Shown: piece after piece, positions 40,906-52,794 of the stretch
How the letters are laid out: every line of letters begins with the position of its first letter
How positions within the stretch are numbered: position 1 is the first letter of the stretch
NCBI GenBank assembly: GCA_958346935.1
Contig: CATVTM010000002.1
Span: 1-64,000 of the forward strand
Direction of reading: 5' to 3'
Length of the DNA: 64,000 nt
Source: an uncultured Collinsella sp.
GTDB lineage: Bacteria; Actinomycetota; Coriobacteriia; Coriobacteriales; Coriobacteriaceae
Program-made: the position numbers and the translations under genes
Notes under the pieces: model-generated
The model's database searches: none
The model's input: only the letters and a program-made list of their open reading frames with translations
Told to the model about the DNA's origin: nothing

Positions 40906-41019
40906 GCCGCAGGTGAGGGTTCCTCTCGAATCTGCAACAGAACTTAAGCCTTCCTAAAAGATTGCGTTCTCATACACGTGCGCCCGCATATTGGGGTACA
41001 ACTCAACGTGAACAATGAT

Positions 41020-41043
41020 GGCCCGCCACATGTTTGGCGGGCC
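41020..41043 (+). other. Small hairpin in the htrA leader
   Basis: GGCCCGCC (41020-41027) pairs with GGCGGGCC (41036-41043) and is followed by TTTGGTTATTT. It lies 29 bp upstream of the htrA start. It could be an attenuator or the terminator of a short upstream transcript. Confidence 0.45.
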
Positions 41044-41072
41044 TTTGGTTATTTGACGAAAGGATCGCAGCT

Positions 41073-42533
41073 ATGAGCGAGTACGATTCCCAGCGTCCCC
41101 AGGATGCGGGCAACGCCGGCGAGACCCAGCAGCAGCCGCGCGTGCAGGTGGAGTCGACGCCTGCCGACAGCAACATTCCCTACGTGCAGGCCTACGACAC
41201 GCAGACCGGAAAGCCGCTGGGCAGCCAGCAGGTTGTAAACAAGCACACAGTGGTCAAGACCAAGACCAAAAAGCTGCCGATCTTTATTACGGCGCTCGCC
41301 GGTTGTGCCTGCGGCGCCCTGCTAGTCATTGCGCTCATCATGAGTGGCACGCTCGATATCGGCGGCGGCAAGAACGCCGTGACGGCGGGTGCTTCGGGTT
41401 CGTCGACGCAAAAGATTACGATTGATTCCGAGGACACCACGCTGGCCGAGGCCGTTTCTGCCAAGGCCCTGCCCTCCGTGGTTTCCATCACCGCCACTTC
41501 GAGCGGTAGCCAGAATGGCTCACTTTCGCAGTCTGCCGATGAGTCGGACAACTCGGGCAGCGTCGGTTCGGGCGTGGTGCTCGATACCGAGGGCCACATC
41601 CTCACCAACAACCACGTGGTCGATGGCTATGACCAGTACGTGGTGACCATGGACGACGGCACCACCTATGAGGCCGAGTTCGTGGGCAACGACGCCTCGA
41701 GCGACCTGGCCGTTATCAAGCTCAAGGACGCCGATGCCTCCAAGCTCACCCCGATTGAGATCGGCGACTCCTCCAAGCTCAACGTGGGCGAGTGGGTCAT
41801 GGCGATCGGTTCGCCGTTTGGCAACGAGCAGTCTGTCTCCACGGGCATTGTGTCGGCGCTGTATCGCTCAACGGCCATGAGCTCTACCAACGGTAACACC
41901 ATCTATGCCAACATGATCCAGACCGATGCCGCCATCAACCCGGGCAACTCCGGTGGCGCGCTCGTCAACGACAACGGCGAGCTCGTGGGTATCAACTCGC
42001 TCATCGAGAGCTACTCGGGCTCCAGTTCGGGCGTGGGTTTTGCCATTCCCGTTAACTATGCCAAGAACATTGCCGACCAGATCATCGACGGTAAGACGCC
42101 GGTGCATCCGTACATGGGCGCTACGCTTTCGAGCGTCAATGCGCTTAACGCCCGCACCAACAAGTTGAGCACCGATAGCGGCGCGTATGTGGCGAGCGTC
42201 GTTGAGGATGGTCCTGCCGCCAAGGCCGGCATTCAGGAGGGCGACGTCATCACCAAGCTGGGCGACGATGAGATTTCGAGCGCCGACGGCCTGATCATCG
42301 CGCTGCGCAGCCACGAGGTGGGCGAGAAGGTCGAGATCACGCTCATGCGCGGCAAGGAAGAGAAGAAGGTCACGGTCGAGCTGGGTTCCGACGAGGAGTT
42401 GCAGAACCAGCAGCAGAACGACAGCGCGACCGATACCGGCAACGGCGGTATTACCGACGAGCAGCTGCGCCAGTATCTGGAGGAGCTGCTTGGCCAGCAG
42501 GGCCAGGGTCAGGGCAACGGCCAGGGTTACTAA
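41073..42533 (+). CDS. htrA: HtrA/DegP-family serine protease with PDZ domain
   Basis: This 486-aa membrane-anchored protease has a cytosolic N-terminus, one membrane helix (about residues 67-92, LPIFITALAGCACGALLVIALIM), and a trypsin-like domain with catalytic His181 (NNHVVDG), Asp211 (SSDLAV) and Ser293 (GNSGG). One PDZ domain follows (about residues 345-440) and then a Gln/Gly-rich tail. It degrades or refolds damaged exported proteins. GAAAGGATCGCAGC precedes ATG 41073. A strong terminator follows. Confidence 0.95.
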   Translation: MSEYDSQRPQDAGNAGETQQQPRVQVESTPADSNIPYVQAYDTQTGKPLGSQQVVNKHTVVKTKTKKLPIFITALAGCACGALLVIALIMSGTLDIGGGKNAVTAGASGSSTQKITIDSEDTTLAEAVSAKALPSVVSITATSSGSQNGSLSQSADESDNSGSVGSGVVLDTEGHILTNNHVVDGYDQYVVTMDDGTTYEAEFVGNDASSDLAVIKLKDADASKLTPIEIGDSSKLNVGEWVMAIGSPFGNEQSVSTGIVSALYRSTAMSSTNGNTIYANMIQTDAAINPGNSGGALVNDNGELVGINSLIESYSGSSSGVGFAIPVNYAKNIADQIIDGKTPVHPYMGATLSSVNALNARTNKLSTDSGAYVASVVEDGPAAKAGIQEGDVITKLGDDEISSADGLIIALRSHEVGEKVEITLMRGKEEKKVTVELGSDEELQNQQQNDSATDTGNGGITDEQLRQYLEELLGQQGQGQGNGQGY

Positions 42534-42560
42534 CGAGTCGTATCACACATACCGATGCCA

Positions 42561-42600
42561 GAGGGGGCTGTCCCGCCAACGCGGGACAGCCCCCTCTTTT
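42561..42600 (+). terminator. Intrinsic terminator after htrA
   Basis: A perfect 16-bp stem (GAGGGGGCTGTCCCGC at 42561-42576 and its complement at 42581-42596) with loop CAAC is followed by TTTT. Confidence 0.94.
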
Positions 42601-42751
42601 CCTATCGATCCGTTGGGGACGGAGGAAAACGGATTGTTTAGAAATTGGCAAGGGCATGGTTTAATCGCGCGATCCACCCCGGTCCGTCGGTTGCCGATTC
42701 GGTGCGGTTTGAGACCGCTATTCGGCCCCATCGTGACCGGTGGTACTCTAG

Positions 42752-45013
<2,262 letters not shown>

Positions 45014-45032
45014 GGCATTGATAACCAAATTG

Positions 45033-45079
45033 AAGATCCGCCCGGAAGGCATAATTGAACTGCCTTCCGGGCGGATCTT
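45033..45079. terminator. Bidirectional terminator between ligA and the MerR gene
   Basis: A perfect 19-bp stem (45033-45051 with 45061-45079, beginning AAGATCCGCCCGG) separates convergent genes. Its right end touches the MerR stop codon. ATTT follows on the plus strand and ATTTGG-type sequence on the minus strand. Confidence 0.85.
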
Positions 45080-45926
45080 ATTTGGACGGGGTAACGGGCA
45101 CCGTAATCTGCGTCACGTAGGTTGCGGGGTCGTCGCTGATGATGTCGTCGATGAGGGCGATCTCGCGCGAGGGACCGGTGGGGGATAGGTTACGCTCGCG
45201 CATGTAATCGAGCAAGCGCTCGTAGCGCAGCGCCGCCTGCCCGTGCGTGCCGCGGAAGCTTACGGTCAGGCAGCGTGCGGCGGGCCGAACTTCGAGATCC
45301 CCCAGGTAGTCGTCCGTGTCATCGAGCAGCAGAAAGACCTCGTCGTAGCCATCGAAGTCGCCGACGGAAAGGCGCTCGGGCGCGATGCCCACGCCCAAGT
45401 TGCCGGGAAAGACGAAGGTCTCGTGCTGCCCTTTTTGCAGCTGACGGATCTGCCACTCCAGCGCATAGGCGTCGGTAGGGTTGACGCGTTCACGCAGTAC
45501 GGCGCATCGAAGCTCGGGTGCCTCGGTCTCGCGGATGGTGTCGAGCTCGGCATTCAAAGCGTCTCGCAACAAGACAAGCCGGTCATCGATCTTGCGCGAC
45601 ACGCGTTCGAGTTCGCGGCGCTTGCGCTCGATGAGCTCCTGCTGCTGGGCCAGTTGCCGCTGCATCAGATTCACGTCGCGCGTGGCGACAAACTCGCGTA
45701 TCTGCGCCAATGGCAAGTCAAGAACGCGCAGGTTGCTGATGGTGTTGAGGGTAGAGAGCTGTCGCACTCCGTAGTAGCGATAGCCGCTCGCGTGGTCGAT
45801 ATGCGCCGGCTCCAGCAAGCCCATCTGCTCGTAATGACGCAGTGTGCCAACGCTCAGGTTAAACAGGCGCGCCACCTCGCCAATGCGGAGCAGGCCGTCG
45901 TTATGTTCGCTGGATGTTTCGGTCAC
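45078..45926 (-). CDS. MerR-family regulator with GyrI-like effector domain
   Basis: This 282-aa protein has a MerR HTH (LLRIGEVARLFNLSVGTLRHYEQMGLLEPAHIDHASGYRYYGVRQLSTLNTISNLR), a dimerisation coiled coil (about residues 90-130) and a C-terminal effector-binding domain like BmrR/GyrI. The start is GTG, with AAAGGAGCGGTCCT upstream. It follows the MATE gene on the same strand by 57 bp. The promoter before the MATE gene has the 19-bp spacer that MerR activators need, so it probably senses a drug and switches on the exporter. Confidence 0.9.
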   Translation of the reverse strand: MTETSSEHNDGLLRIGEVARLFNLSVGTLRHYEQMGLLEPAHIDHASGYRYYGVRQLSTLNTISNLRVLDLPLAQIREFVATRDVNLMQRQLAQQQELIERKRRELERVSRKIDDRLVLLRDALNAELDTIRETEAPELRCAVLRERVNPTDAYALEWQIRQLQKGQHETFVFPGNLGVGIAPERLSVGDFDGYDEVFLLLDDTDDYLGDLEVRPAARCLTVSFRGTHGQAALRYERLLDYMRERNLSPTGPSREIALIDDIISDDPATYVTQITVPVTPSK

Positions 45927-45982
45927 AGGACCGCTCCTTTCGGCAGAAAGCAGGACGGGGGCGCCAGGCTCGCGTTGCCCCG

Positions 45983-47329
45983 CTACGCTGCCAACTTGTC
46001 AAAAGCCCCGCGCCGGTTGAGCACGGTAAACGCGATAACACAGATGACTGCCGACAAAATCGATCCGCACGGCGAGGCGATGCCCATGGGAAACAGCGTG
46101 TCGGAATAGGCGTTCGACAGCAGCCATGCGCCCGGCACGCGAATGAGCGCCACCGCCAGCACGTTGTGCGCAAAGCCGATGTAGCTCTTGCCGTACGCGG
46201 CGAAAAAGCCGCTAAAGCAAATGTGAATGCCGGCAAAGATCGCATCGAAAATATAGCTGCGCATATAGCCGGTGCCGGCTGCGACCACTGCGGCGTCCTT
46301 GGCAAAAAAGCCGAGAAACGCCGGTGCCACCAACCACATGAGCGCCGTGATCAGGCATCCGTACACCACCGAGATGGTCATGGCATCCTTGAGAACTTGA
46401 CGCGCGCGGTCGCCCTTGCCCGCACCGGCGTTTTGCGCCGTGAGCGCGCTGACGGTGGCGCCCATGGAGCTCGGCACGATGAACAAAAAGCTGATCATCT
46501 TCTCGACCAAGCCCACGGCGGCGGCGTCGACCAGCCCGCGGTGGTTGGCGATAACGGTGATGAACATAAACGCTACCTGAATGCAGCCGTCCTGCACGGC
46601 CACGGGCACGCCAATCTTAAGGATGCTGCCGAGCACCTCGGGCTGGGGGCGCAGGTCGCTGCGCTTAACGTGGATGTTTGTGCGACGGCTCTTGAGCCAC
46701 ACGAGCGCGAGGGCAACGCTGGCCGTCTGCGCGGTCACCGTGCCGAGCGCTGCGCCCACGGGGCCGAGCCCCATGTGGCCGATAAACAGAAAATCGAGCG
46801 CGATGTTGATGATGCACGCCACGCCGATCACGTACATGGGCGAGCGCGAATCGCCCAGCCCGCGAAAGATGGCCGAGAGGATGTTGTACGCGGCGATAAA
46901 GGGAATGCCGATAAAGCAGATATGCAGGTAGGCGGCAGTGCCTTCGACCGCTTCGGCCGGCGTGCCAATGAGTGCCACAATCTGCGGACACAGTGCGAGC
47001 AGGATAGCGGCCAGCACCACCGAGACACCCATAAAGAGCGTGATGGTGTTGCCGATGGCTGCCTCGGCGCGATCGAAGCGGCGCGAGCCCACGGCGTGGC
47101 CGACGATGACCGTCGTTCCCATGGCCAGGCCCACGAGCGTCACGGTAATGATATAGAGCGTCTGCGCGCCATTGCCCACGGCGGTGATGCCGGCGGCACC
47201 GCTAAACTGTCCGATAAAGTACAGGTCGGCCATGCCGTAGAGCATCTGCAAAAAGTACGAGAGCATATAGGGCAGGGCGAAAACCGCGATGGTCTTGAGG
47301 ACATTACCGCGTGTGAGGTCGTGTTCCAT
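45983..47329 (-). CDS. MATE-family multidrug efflux transporter
   Basis: This 448-aa protein has about 12 membrane helices and the MATE/DinF family pattern, with an early NVLKTIAVFALPYMLSYFLQMLYGMADLYFIGQF and a mirrored second half starting near PEVLGSILKIGVPVAVQDGCIQ. MATE proteins export cationic drugs using sodium or proton gradients. It is the first gene of a two-gene unit with the MerR regulator. The ATG lies downstream of the MerR-type promoter at 47371-47401. Confidence 0.92.
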   Translation of the reverse strand: MEHDLTRGNVLKTIAVFALPYMLSYFLQMLYGMADLYFIGQFSGAAGITAVGNGAQTLYIITVTLVGLAMGTTVIVGHAVGSRRFDRAEAAIGNTITLFMGVSVVLAAILLALCPQIVALIGTPAEAVEGTAAYLHICFIGIPFIAAYNILSAIFRGLGDSRSPMYVIGVACIINIALDFLFIGHMGLGPVGAALGTVTAQTASVALALVWLKSRRTNIHVKRSDLRPQPEVLGSILKIGVPVAVQDGCIQVAFMFITVIANHRGLVDAAAVGLVEKMISFLFIVPSSMGATVSALTAQNAGAGKGDRARQVLKDAMTISVVYGCLITALMWLVAPAFLGFFAKDAAVVAAGTGYMRSYIFDAIFAGIHICFSGFFAAYGKSYIGFAHNVLAVALIRVPGAWLLSNAYSDTLFPMGIASPCGSILSAVICVIAFTVLNRRGAFDKLAA

Positions 47330-47370
47330 GGGCGGGCGCTTTCTGGCTTGGTTCGTTTGCGTACCAGTGT

Positions 47371-47401
47371 AGTGAAAACCCTACAACGATTGTAGAGTCA
47401 A
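47371..47401 (-). promoter_or_regulatory. MerR-type promoter/operator before the MATE gene
   Basis: On the minus strand, TTGACT is followed after 19 bp by TTCACT as a -10-like element. The spacer contains the palindrome CTACAATCGTTGTAG (47381-47395). The over-long 19-bp spacer with an operator inside is the hallmark of MerR-activated promoters. The -10 match is modest. Confidence 0.65.
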
Positions 47402-47589
47402 GGTTTATGTTGGCGGTGGGGTGAAAAAATCGCGCCTTCAATCATTTCCATTTAAATACGGTCACGCGCCGTGCGGGCTTAGTGCCTGCGCCGGCCTTAT
47501 AGAAATCGATTTCGGAACACTTGACACTATCGCTCGGCGCGCAATAATACGTGCGTTTGCGAACAACGTTTGATGGGGGATGAACCTGC

Positions 47590-49419
47590 GTGCGCAATCT
47601 CAAAATACTGTGTTCCTATTTGGGAGAATACCGTCGCGATGCCATACTCGGCGTGATGTTCGTCTCGGTCGAGACCGCGCTTGAGCTGTTTATCCCGGTC
47701 ATCATGGCGAACATCATCGACGTGGGCGTGCCCACGGGCGACGTCAATTACATGCTGCTGCAGGGCGCGTTCATGATCGTGTGCGCCGCGTTTTCGCTGG
47801 TACTGGGTTTGGGTTACGCGCGCACGTCCGCCCGTGTCGCATCGGGCCTGGGCGCTAACCTGCGCGAGGCCGAGTATCGCAAGATCCAGACGCTCGCCTT
47901 TGGCAACCTGGACAACTACGACGCCAGCTCGCTCGTCACGCGCATGACCACCGACATCACCGTCATCCAAAACGCCATCGGCAACGGCTTTCGCCCCATG
48001 GTGCGCGGACCGGTGACGCTCATCGTCGGTCTGGTTTATGCCTTGGTGTTGTCGCGCCCGCTCGCCACGGTCTTCGCGATTATCCTGCCCGTGCTGGCGA
48101 TTGTGCTGGGCGTCATCACCTACCGCGTGAGCCCGCTCTACCGCCAGCTGCAGACCTCGATGGACCACCTCAACGGCGTGGTGCAAGAGGACCTCACCGC
48201 CGTGCGCGCCGTTAAAGCGTACGTGCGCGCCGAGCACGAGGAGGCCAAGTTCGACACCGTCAATACCGAGCTCGCGCACACGGCGACGAAGACCTTCGGC
48301 AACGCCGTGCTCAATCTGCCGGTGTTTCAGCTGTCGATGTACGTGGCCGCCATCTCCATCCTGTGGATCGGCGGGCGCATGATTATCGCCGGCGAGCTGG
48401 GCGTTGGCTCGCTCACGGGCTTTATGAGCTACGTGCTGCTGATCATGAACTCGCTCATGATGATCTCTAACGTATTTTTGCTGCTCACGCGCGCGCTCGC
48501 CAGCGTGGAGCGCATTTCGCGCGTGATCGACGAGCAATCGCTCATCCAGGCCCCCGCGGCAGACGCGGCCGTGCGTGAAGTGGCCGACGGAAGTGTCGAG
48601 TTCCGCGACGTGTCGTTTAAGTACCGCGCGGATGCTGCCGAGGACGTGCTCGAGCATATCGACCTTCGTATTGAGCCGGGCTCCACGGTGGGCGTGCTCG
48701 GCGGCACGGGCTCGGGCAAGAGCTCGCTCGTGCAGCTCATCGCGCGCCTGTACGACGCGACCGAGGGCGCCGTGCTCGTGGGTGGGCGCGATGTGCGCGA
48801 CTACGACCTGACCGCCCTGCGCGACGCCGTGGGCATTGTGCTGCAAAAGAACGTGCTGTTCACGGGCACCGTGCGCGAGAACCTGCAGTGGGGCGCGCCC
48901 GACGCCACCGACGAGGAGCTGCTGCGTGCCTGCCGCGCGGCGTGTGTGGACGAGTTCCTGGACCGCATCGGCGGGCTGGACGGCGAGCTGGGCCAAGGCG
49001 GTGCCGGTGTTTCGGGCGGGCAGAAGCAGCGCCTGTGCATCGCGCGCACACTACTCAAGCATCCGCGCGTGCTCATTTTTGACGACTCCACCAGCGCGGT
49101 CGATATGGCGACCGACGCCAAGATCCGCGAGCACATCGCGCAGATTCCCGATACGACCGTGATCATCATCGCCCAGCGCATCGCGAGCGTGATGGATGCC
49201 GATCGCATTGTGGTGCTGGACGACGGGCGTGTCCATGGCGTGGGCACGCACGAGGAGCTACTGGCGGATGACAACATCTACCAGGAGATTTACGCCTCGC
49301 AGATGGAGTTCGCGGGGGATGCGGACGATGCCGACGACGCCGACGGCGCGGATGACCCGTTTTCCTCCGTCCCCGGCGGATCATTTCGAGCCACGGAAGA
49401 AGGTGAGCGCCATGCCTAA
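47590..49419 (+). CDS. ABC exporter half-transporter with degenerate ATP site
   Basis: This 609-aa protein has six membrane helices (about residues 15-305) and a C-terminal ATPase domain with Walker A GGTGSGKSS, signature VSGGQKQR and Walker B VLIFDDSTSAVD. In the last motif the catalytic Glu is Asp, the mark of the degenerate half of heterodimeric exporters such as BmrCD or TM287/288. The start is GTG. Its stop overlaps the next gene's start by 8 bp. The C-terminus has an acidic ADDADDADGADD tail. Substrate unknown; drugs or lipids are usual. Confidence 0.9.
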   Translation: MRNLKILCSYLGEYRRDAILGVMFVSVETALELFIPVIMANIIDVGVPTGDVNYMLLQGAFMIVCAAFSLVLGLGYARTSARVASGLGANLREAEYRKIQTLAFGNLDNYDASSLVTRMTTDITVIQNAIGNGFRPMVRGPVTLIVGLVYALVLSRPLATVFAIILPVLAIVLGVITYRVSPLYRQLQTSMDHLNGVVQEDLTAVRAVKAYVRAEHEEAKFDTVNTELAHTATKTFGNAVLNLPVFQLSMYVAAISILWIGGRMIIAGELGVGSLTGFMSYVLLIMNSLMMISNVFLLLTRALASVERISRVIDEQSLIQAPAADAAVREVADGSVEFRDVSFKYRADAAEDVLEHIDLRIEPGSTVGVLGGTGSGKSSLVQLIARLYDATEGAVLVGGRDVRDYDLTALRDAVGIVLQKNVLFTGTVRENLQWGAPDATDEELLRACRAACVDEFLDRIGGLDGELGQGGAGVSGGQKQRLCIARTLLKHPRVLIFDDSTSAVDMATDAKIREHIAQIPDTTVIIIAQRIASVMDADRIVVLDDGRVHGVGTHEELLADDNIYQEIYASQMEFAGDADDADDADGADDPFSSVPGGSFRATEEGERHA

Positions 49420-51310
49420 GACATCCGCTCAGGCCCGCCCGGCCAATCTGGGGCAGACGCTCCGTCGCCTGCTCAGCTACATGGGTCACGCCAAGTTCTC
49501 GCTGCTCGCGGTAGGCGTGCTCGCCTCTATCGCCGCCATCGCGAGCCTCGCCGGCACCTATATGGTGCGCCCCATCGTCAACGGCCTGGCCACGGGCGGG
49601 GAGGAGCTGCTCACCAAGCAGGTTCTCTTTACGGCCGCCATCTACGCCGCGGGTGTGCTCTCGGCCCTGGGCTATTCGCAGATTATGGTGCGCGCGGCCC
49701 AACGTGTGGTGTCCGACATCCGCCGCGACCTGTTCGCACATATCCAGACGCTGCCGCTCAGCTATTTCGATAGCACGCGCTCGGGCGACATCATGAGCTT
49801 CTTCACCAACGACGTCGACACCGTCTCCGAGGCACTCAACAACAGCTTTGCCAACGTGATTCAGGCGACCATCCAGGTGATTGGCACCACGGCCATGCTC
49901 ATCATCCTCAACTGGCAGCTCACGATCATCACGCTCGTGTGCGACGCGGCCATTGTGCTGTACGCGCGCTACTCGGGCATTCGCTCCAAGCGCTTCTTTG
50001 CCGCTCAGCAGGCGTCGCTTGGCGACTTGGACGGATATGTCGAGGAGATGGTCTCGGGTCAAAAGGTCATCAAGGTCTTTAACCACGAGCAGGCTAACGT
50101 TGCCGGTTTTGACGCGCGCAACCAGGAGCTGCGCCGCACCGGTGGCGCCGCGCAGGCCTATGCCAACTCGATGGTGCCCATGACCGTGGTGATCGGGTAT
50201 GCCAACTACGCCATCGTTGCGGTGGCGGGCGGCATGCTCTGCATCAACGGCCTGGCCGACGTGGGCGCGCTCGCGAGCTACTTGGTCTTTGTGCGCCAAG
50301 CGGCCATGCCTATCAACCAGTTTACGCAGCTGGGCAATTTCTTGCTCAACGCGCTGGCGGGTGCCGAGCGCCTGTTTGCCGCGATGGACCTTAAGCCCGA
50401 GGTGGACGAGGGCTGCGTGGAGCTGGTGCAGACGGGCGACGCCGCGTGGGCGTGGAAGATTCCCGAGGGCCGTGGCGTGGGCACGTACGGGCATCTGCAC
50501 GACGTGGCCTCGGTCGATGATGCGGGTCGCGCGGTGGCGGCCGACGGCACCGAGCTTGTCACCGGTTTGGTGCCGCTTGCCGGCGACGTGCGCTTCCATG
50601 CCGTGGACTTTTCCTACGTGCCGGGTACGCGCGTGCTCACGGACCTCAACCTGTTTGCCAAGCCGGGGCAAAAGATCGCCTTTGTGGGTTCGACGGGCGC
50701 CGGAAAGACGACCATCACCAACCTTATCAACCGCTTCTACGAGGTCGATGACGGCGAGATCACGTACGACGGCATCGACGTCAAGCACATCGCCAAGGCC
50801 AGCCTGCGCGGGTCGCTCGGCATTGTGCTGCAGGATACGCACCTGTTTAGCGGCACCATTGCGCAGAACATTCGCTTTGGCAAACTCGACGCGACCGACG
50901 AGGAAGTGCGCGCCGCCGCCGAGGCCGCCTGCGCCGACTCGTTTATCCGCCGCCTGCCGCAAGGCTACGACACACCGGTGACCGCGGACGGCGCCAACCT
51001 GAGCCAGGGCCAACGCCAGTTACTCGCCATCGCGCGCGTGGCCGTGGCCGATCCACCGGTGCTCATCCTGGACGAGGCGACAAGCTCCATCGACACACGC
51101 ACCGAAAAGCTCATCGAGCGCGGCATGGACCGCATCATGCGCGGCCGCACCACGTTTATGATCGCGCACCGCCTGTCCACCGTTCGCGACGCCGACGCGA
51201 TCATGGTCCTCGAGCACGGCCGCATCATCGAGCGCGGCACCCACGAGGAGCTCCTCGCCCAGCACGGCGAGTACTGGCAGCTGGCGCACGGCTTAAAGGA
51301 GCTGGATTAA
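49412..51310 (+). CDS. ABC exporter half-transporter with canonical ATP site
   Basis: This 632-aa partner has six membrane helices and an ATPase domain with Walker A GSTGAGKTT, signature LSQGQRQ and Walker B VLILDEATSSID, which keeps the catalytic Glu. Between membrane and ATPase domains an extra segment of about 50 residues (around VDEGCVELVQTGDAAWAWKIPEG) is inserted, as in some heterodimeric exporters of gut bacteria. I chose ATG 49412 with GAAGAAGGTGAGC upstream. It works with the preceding protein. Confidence 0.92.
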   Translation: MPKTSAQARPANLGQTLRRLLSYMGHAKFSLLAVGVLASIAAIASLAGTYMVRPIVNGLATGGEELLTKQVLFTAAIYAAGVLSALGYSQIMVRAAQRVVSDIRRDLFAHIQTLPLSYFDSTRSGDIMSFFTNDVDTVSEALNNSFANVIQATIQVIGTTAMLIILNWQLTIITLVCDAAIVLYARYSGIRSKRFFAAQQASLGDLDGYVEEMVSGQKVIKVFNHEQANVAGFDARNQELRRTGGAAQAYANSMVPMTVVIGYANYAIVAVAGGMLCINGLADVGALASYLVFVRQAAMPINQFTQLGNFLLNALAGAERLFAAMDLKPEVDEGCVELVQTGDAAWAWKIPEGRGVGTYGHLHDVASVDDAGRAVAADGTELVTGLVPLAGDVRFHAVDFSYVPGTRVLTDLNLFAKPGQKIAFVGSTGAGKTTITNLINRFYEVDDGEITYDGIDVKHIAKASLRGSLGIVLQDTHLFSGTIAQNIRFGKLDATDEEVRAAAEAACADSFIRRLPQGYDTPVTADGANLSQGQRQLLAIARVAVADPPVLILDEATSSIDTRTEKLIERGMDRIMRGRTTFMIAHRLSTVRDADAIMVLEHGRIIERGTHEELLAQHGEYWQLAHGLKELD

Positions 51311-51358
51311 CCCGTTCGGGCACGGTGCTTTGGCCCTCCATGCTCCTCACCCCGCCTC

Positions 51359-51423
51359 AAACCGTCCCAACATTCGACGTTTTTTACCAATATCAGGAAA
51401 AGCATCGAATGTTGGGACGGTTT
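51359..51423. repeat. 65-bp AAACCGTCCCAACATTCGA palindrome, left copy
   Basis: A perfect 19-bp stem (AAACCGTCCCAACATTCGA at 51359-51377 with 51405-51423) is followed by further T. The copy at 52599-52663 differs by one base and is in the same orientation. The two flank the DUF559-like gene. Confidence 0.88.
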
Positions 51424-51523
51424 TTCTGTCATCCGATCGGGTGGAATCGCTAACTTGCATGCGAAGGTGTGCGAATCCGCGAGCAGGGGAATAAGGTTGG
51501 TTATCCGACCCATTGGAGGGCTC

Positions 51524-52561
51524 ATGGACTTGCCGATCGTCCTGTCCCATAAGACTGCCTGGCTGTACCACAACGTGGTGCGCCCGTCCGAGCCTCTTTC
51601 GCGAGCAAGCAGCCTATACGATGAGGACTCGATTGCCGACGAGGCGGAGTCGACCGCGGGCCTGCTCAAATTGGGGCTAGATGCCAAGGGGCTGAGAATA
51701 TCTGCGGCGGTCGAGATTGTTGCCGACTACCTGGTCTCGCTTGGTATTCCTCAAGAGGAACTCGACCGTATTGACACGCTGGTTAGCTTCGATTTTGAAC
51801 GCTCTCGACCGGCGGGTCTTCGACGCCATGTGTTTGGGGCGCCCATACCCTCGGATCATCTTATCGAGGTAGCAGAAGGCCTTCTGGTGGTTGATGAGGC
51901 CATGTGCTTTGTCCAGGCAGGTTCGTGGATGAGTGAGCCCGAGCAGCTGGAATATGGGTATGAAATCTGCGCCCGATACCATTTGAATCATTTGTCGTCA
52001 GGCGATTATATCGAGATGGGGCAGAGGTATACCGTTGCCGACTTGATCGCTTATTGCGATGAGAATCGATCTCGTCAGGGGGCTACACGCGCGGCTGCCG
52101 TGCTCAAACGCGTGCACGATGGCGCGCGGTCGCCCATGGAGACGGCCACCGCAATCATGGTCGTCGCGAAGCGTTCCCAGGGCGGGCTCGGGTACACCAG
52201 GGTTGAGCTTAACCATCGGGTCGATGTTCCCAACGAGTTCAAATATCTCGCTAAGGCCGGGTATTTCGAGATCGATGTATATGCACCTGCGAGCGGTACG
52301 GGGATTGAGTACAACGGCTCGGACCATCTCGATAAACAGCGCAGTGCGTCGGACGCGGAGCGTATGACCGTGCTGAGCGCGCTGGGCTTTAGGATGATCG
52401 TCCTCACCGGGACTCAGTTTGCCAACCGGCTGCAATTGCATCGGGCGATGAATGCCATTGCGCTCGCTATGGGTCTCAAATGCGATCGAAGCGAAGCGTT
52501 CCAGAAACGGCAGAATGACCTGAGGGAATTCGTGATTCGCCACTGGAACGGCGGCCTCTAG
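51524..52561 (+). CDS. DUF559-like (PD-(D/E)XK-type) endonuclease-domain protein
   Basis: This 345-aa protein resembles actinobacterial AbiEi/DUF559-type hypothetical proteins. The middle region has a short helical domain ending in GARSPMETATAIMVV, equivalent to the adpgaeSplEs block of that family. The C-terminal part has FEIDVYAPASGTGIEYNGSDHLDKQRSASDAERMTVLSALGFRMIVLT, which looks like a Vsr/PD-(D/E)XK core with D and E-X-N/D-G motifs. Nuclease activity and a role in defence are inferred. TTGGAGGG lies before ATG 51524. It stands alone, flanked by two near-identical palindromes. Confidence 0.65.
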   Translation: MDLPIVLSHKTAWLYHNVVRPSEPLSRASSLYDEDSIADEAESTAGLLKLGLDAKGLRISAAVEIVADYLVSLGIPQEELDRIDTLVSFDFERSRPAGLRRHVFGAPIPSDHLIEVAEGLLVVDEAMCFVQAGSWMSEPEQLEYGYEICARYHLNHLSSGDYIEMGQRYTVADLIAYCDENRSRQGATRAAAVLKRVHDGARSPMETATAIMVVAKRSQGGLGYTRVELNHRVDVPNEFKYLAKAGYFEIDVYAPASGTGIEYNGSDHLDKQRSASDAERMTVLSALGFRMIVLTGTQFANRLQLHRAMNAIALAMGLKCDRSEAFQKRQNDLREFVIRHWNGGL

Positions 52562-52598
52562 GGGCGTCTAGCTCGTCTTTCGAGCTCTGCGAACACCT

Positions 52599-52663
52599 AA
52601 ACCGTCCCAACATTCGACGTTTTTTGCCAATATCAGGAAAAGCATCGAATGTTGGGACGGTTT
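52599..52663. repeat. 65-bp AAACCGTCCCAACATTCGA palindrome, right copy
   Basis: Same element as 51359-51423, one base different, 36 bp after the DUF559-like stop. Stem arms are 52599-52617 and 52645-52663. A shorter relative with a CCATCACAACATTCGA arm is at 56722-56780. Confidence 0.88.
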
Positions 52664-52794
52664 GAATGCCGAGGATGAGCTCGGGAAGCCCGTCTTGCTC
52701 GAATGGCCTGTCCTGTCGTACGCGTGTCGGCACGATTCTCTTGTGGGGTATTATGTTTCCCGAAGAATAAATCGCTGCGCGAGGGGAGGGCTGC

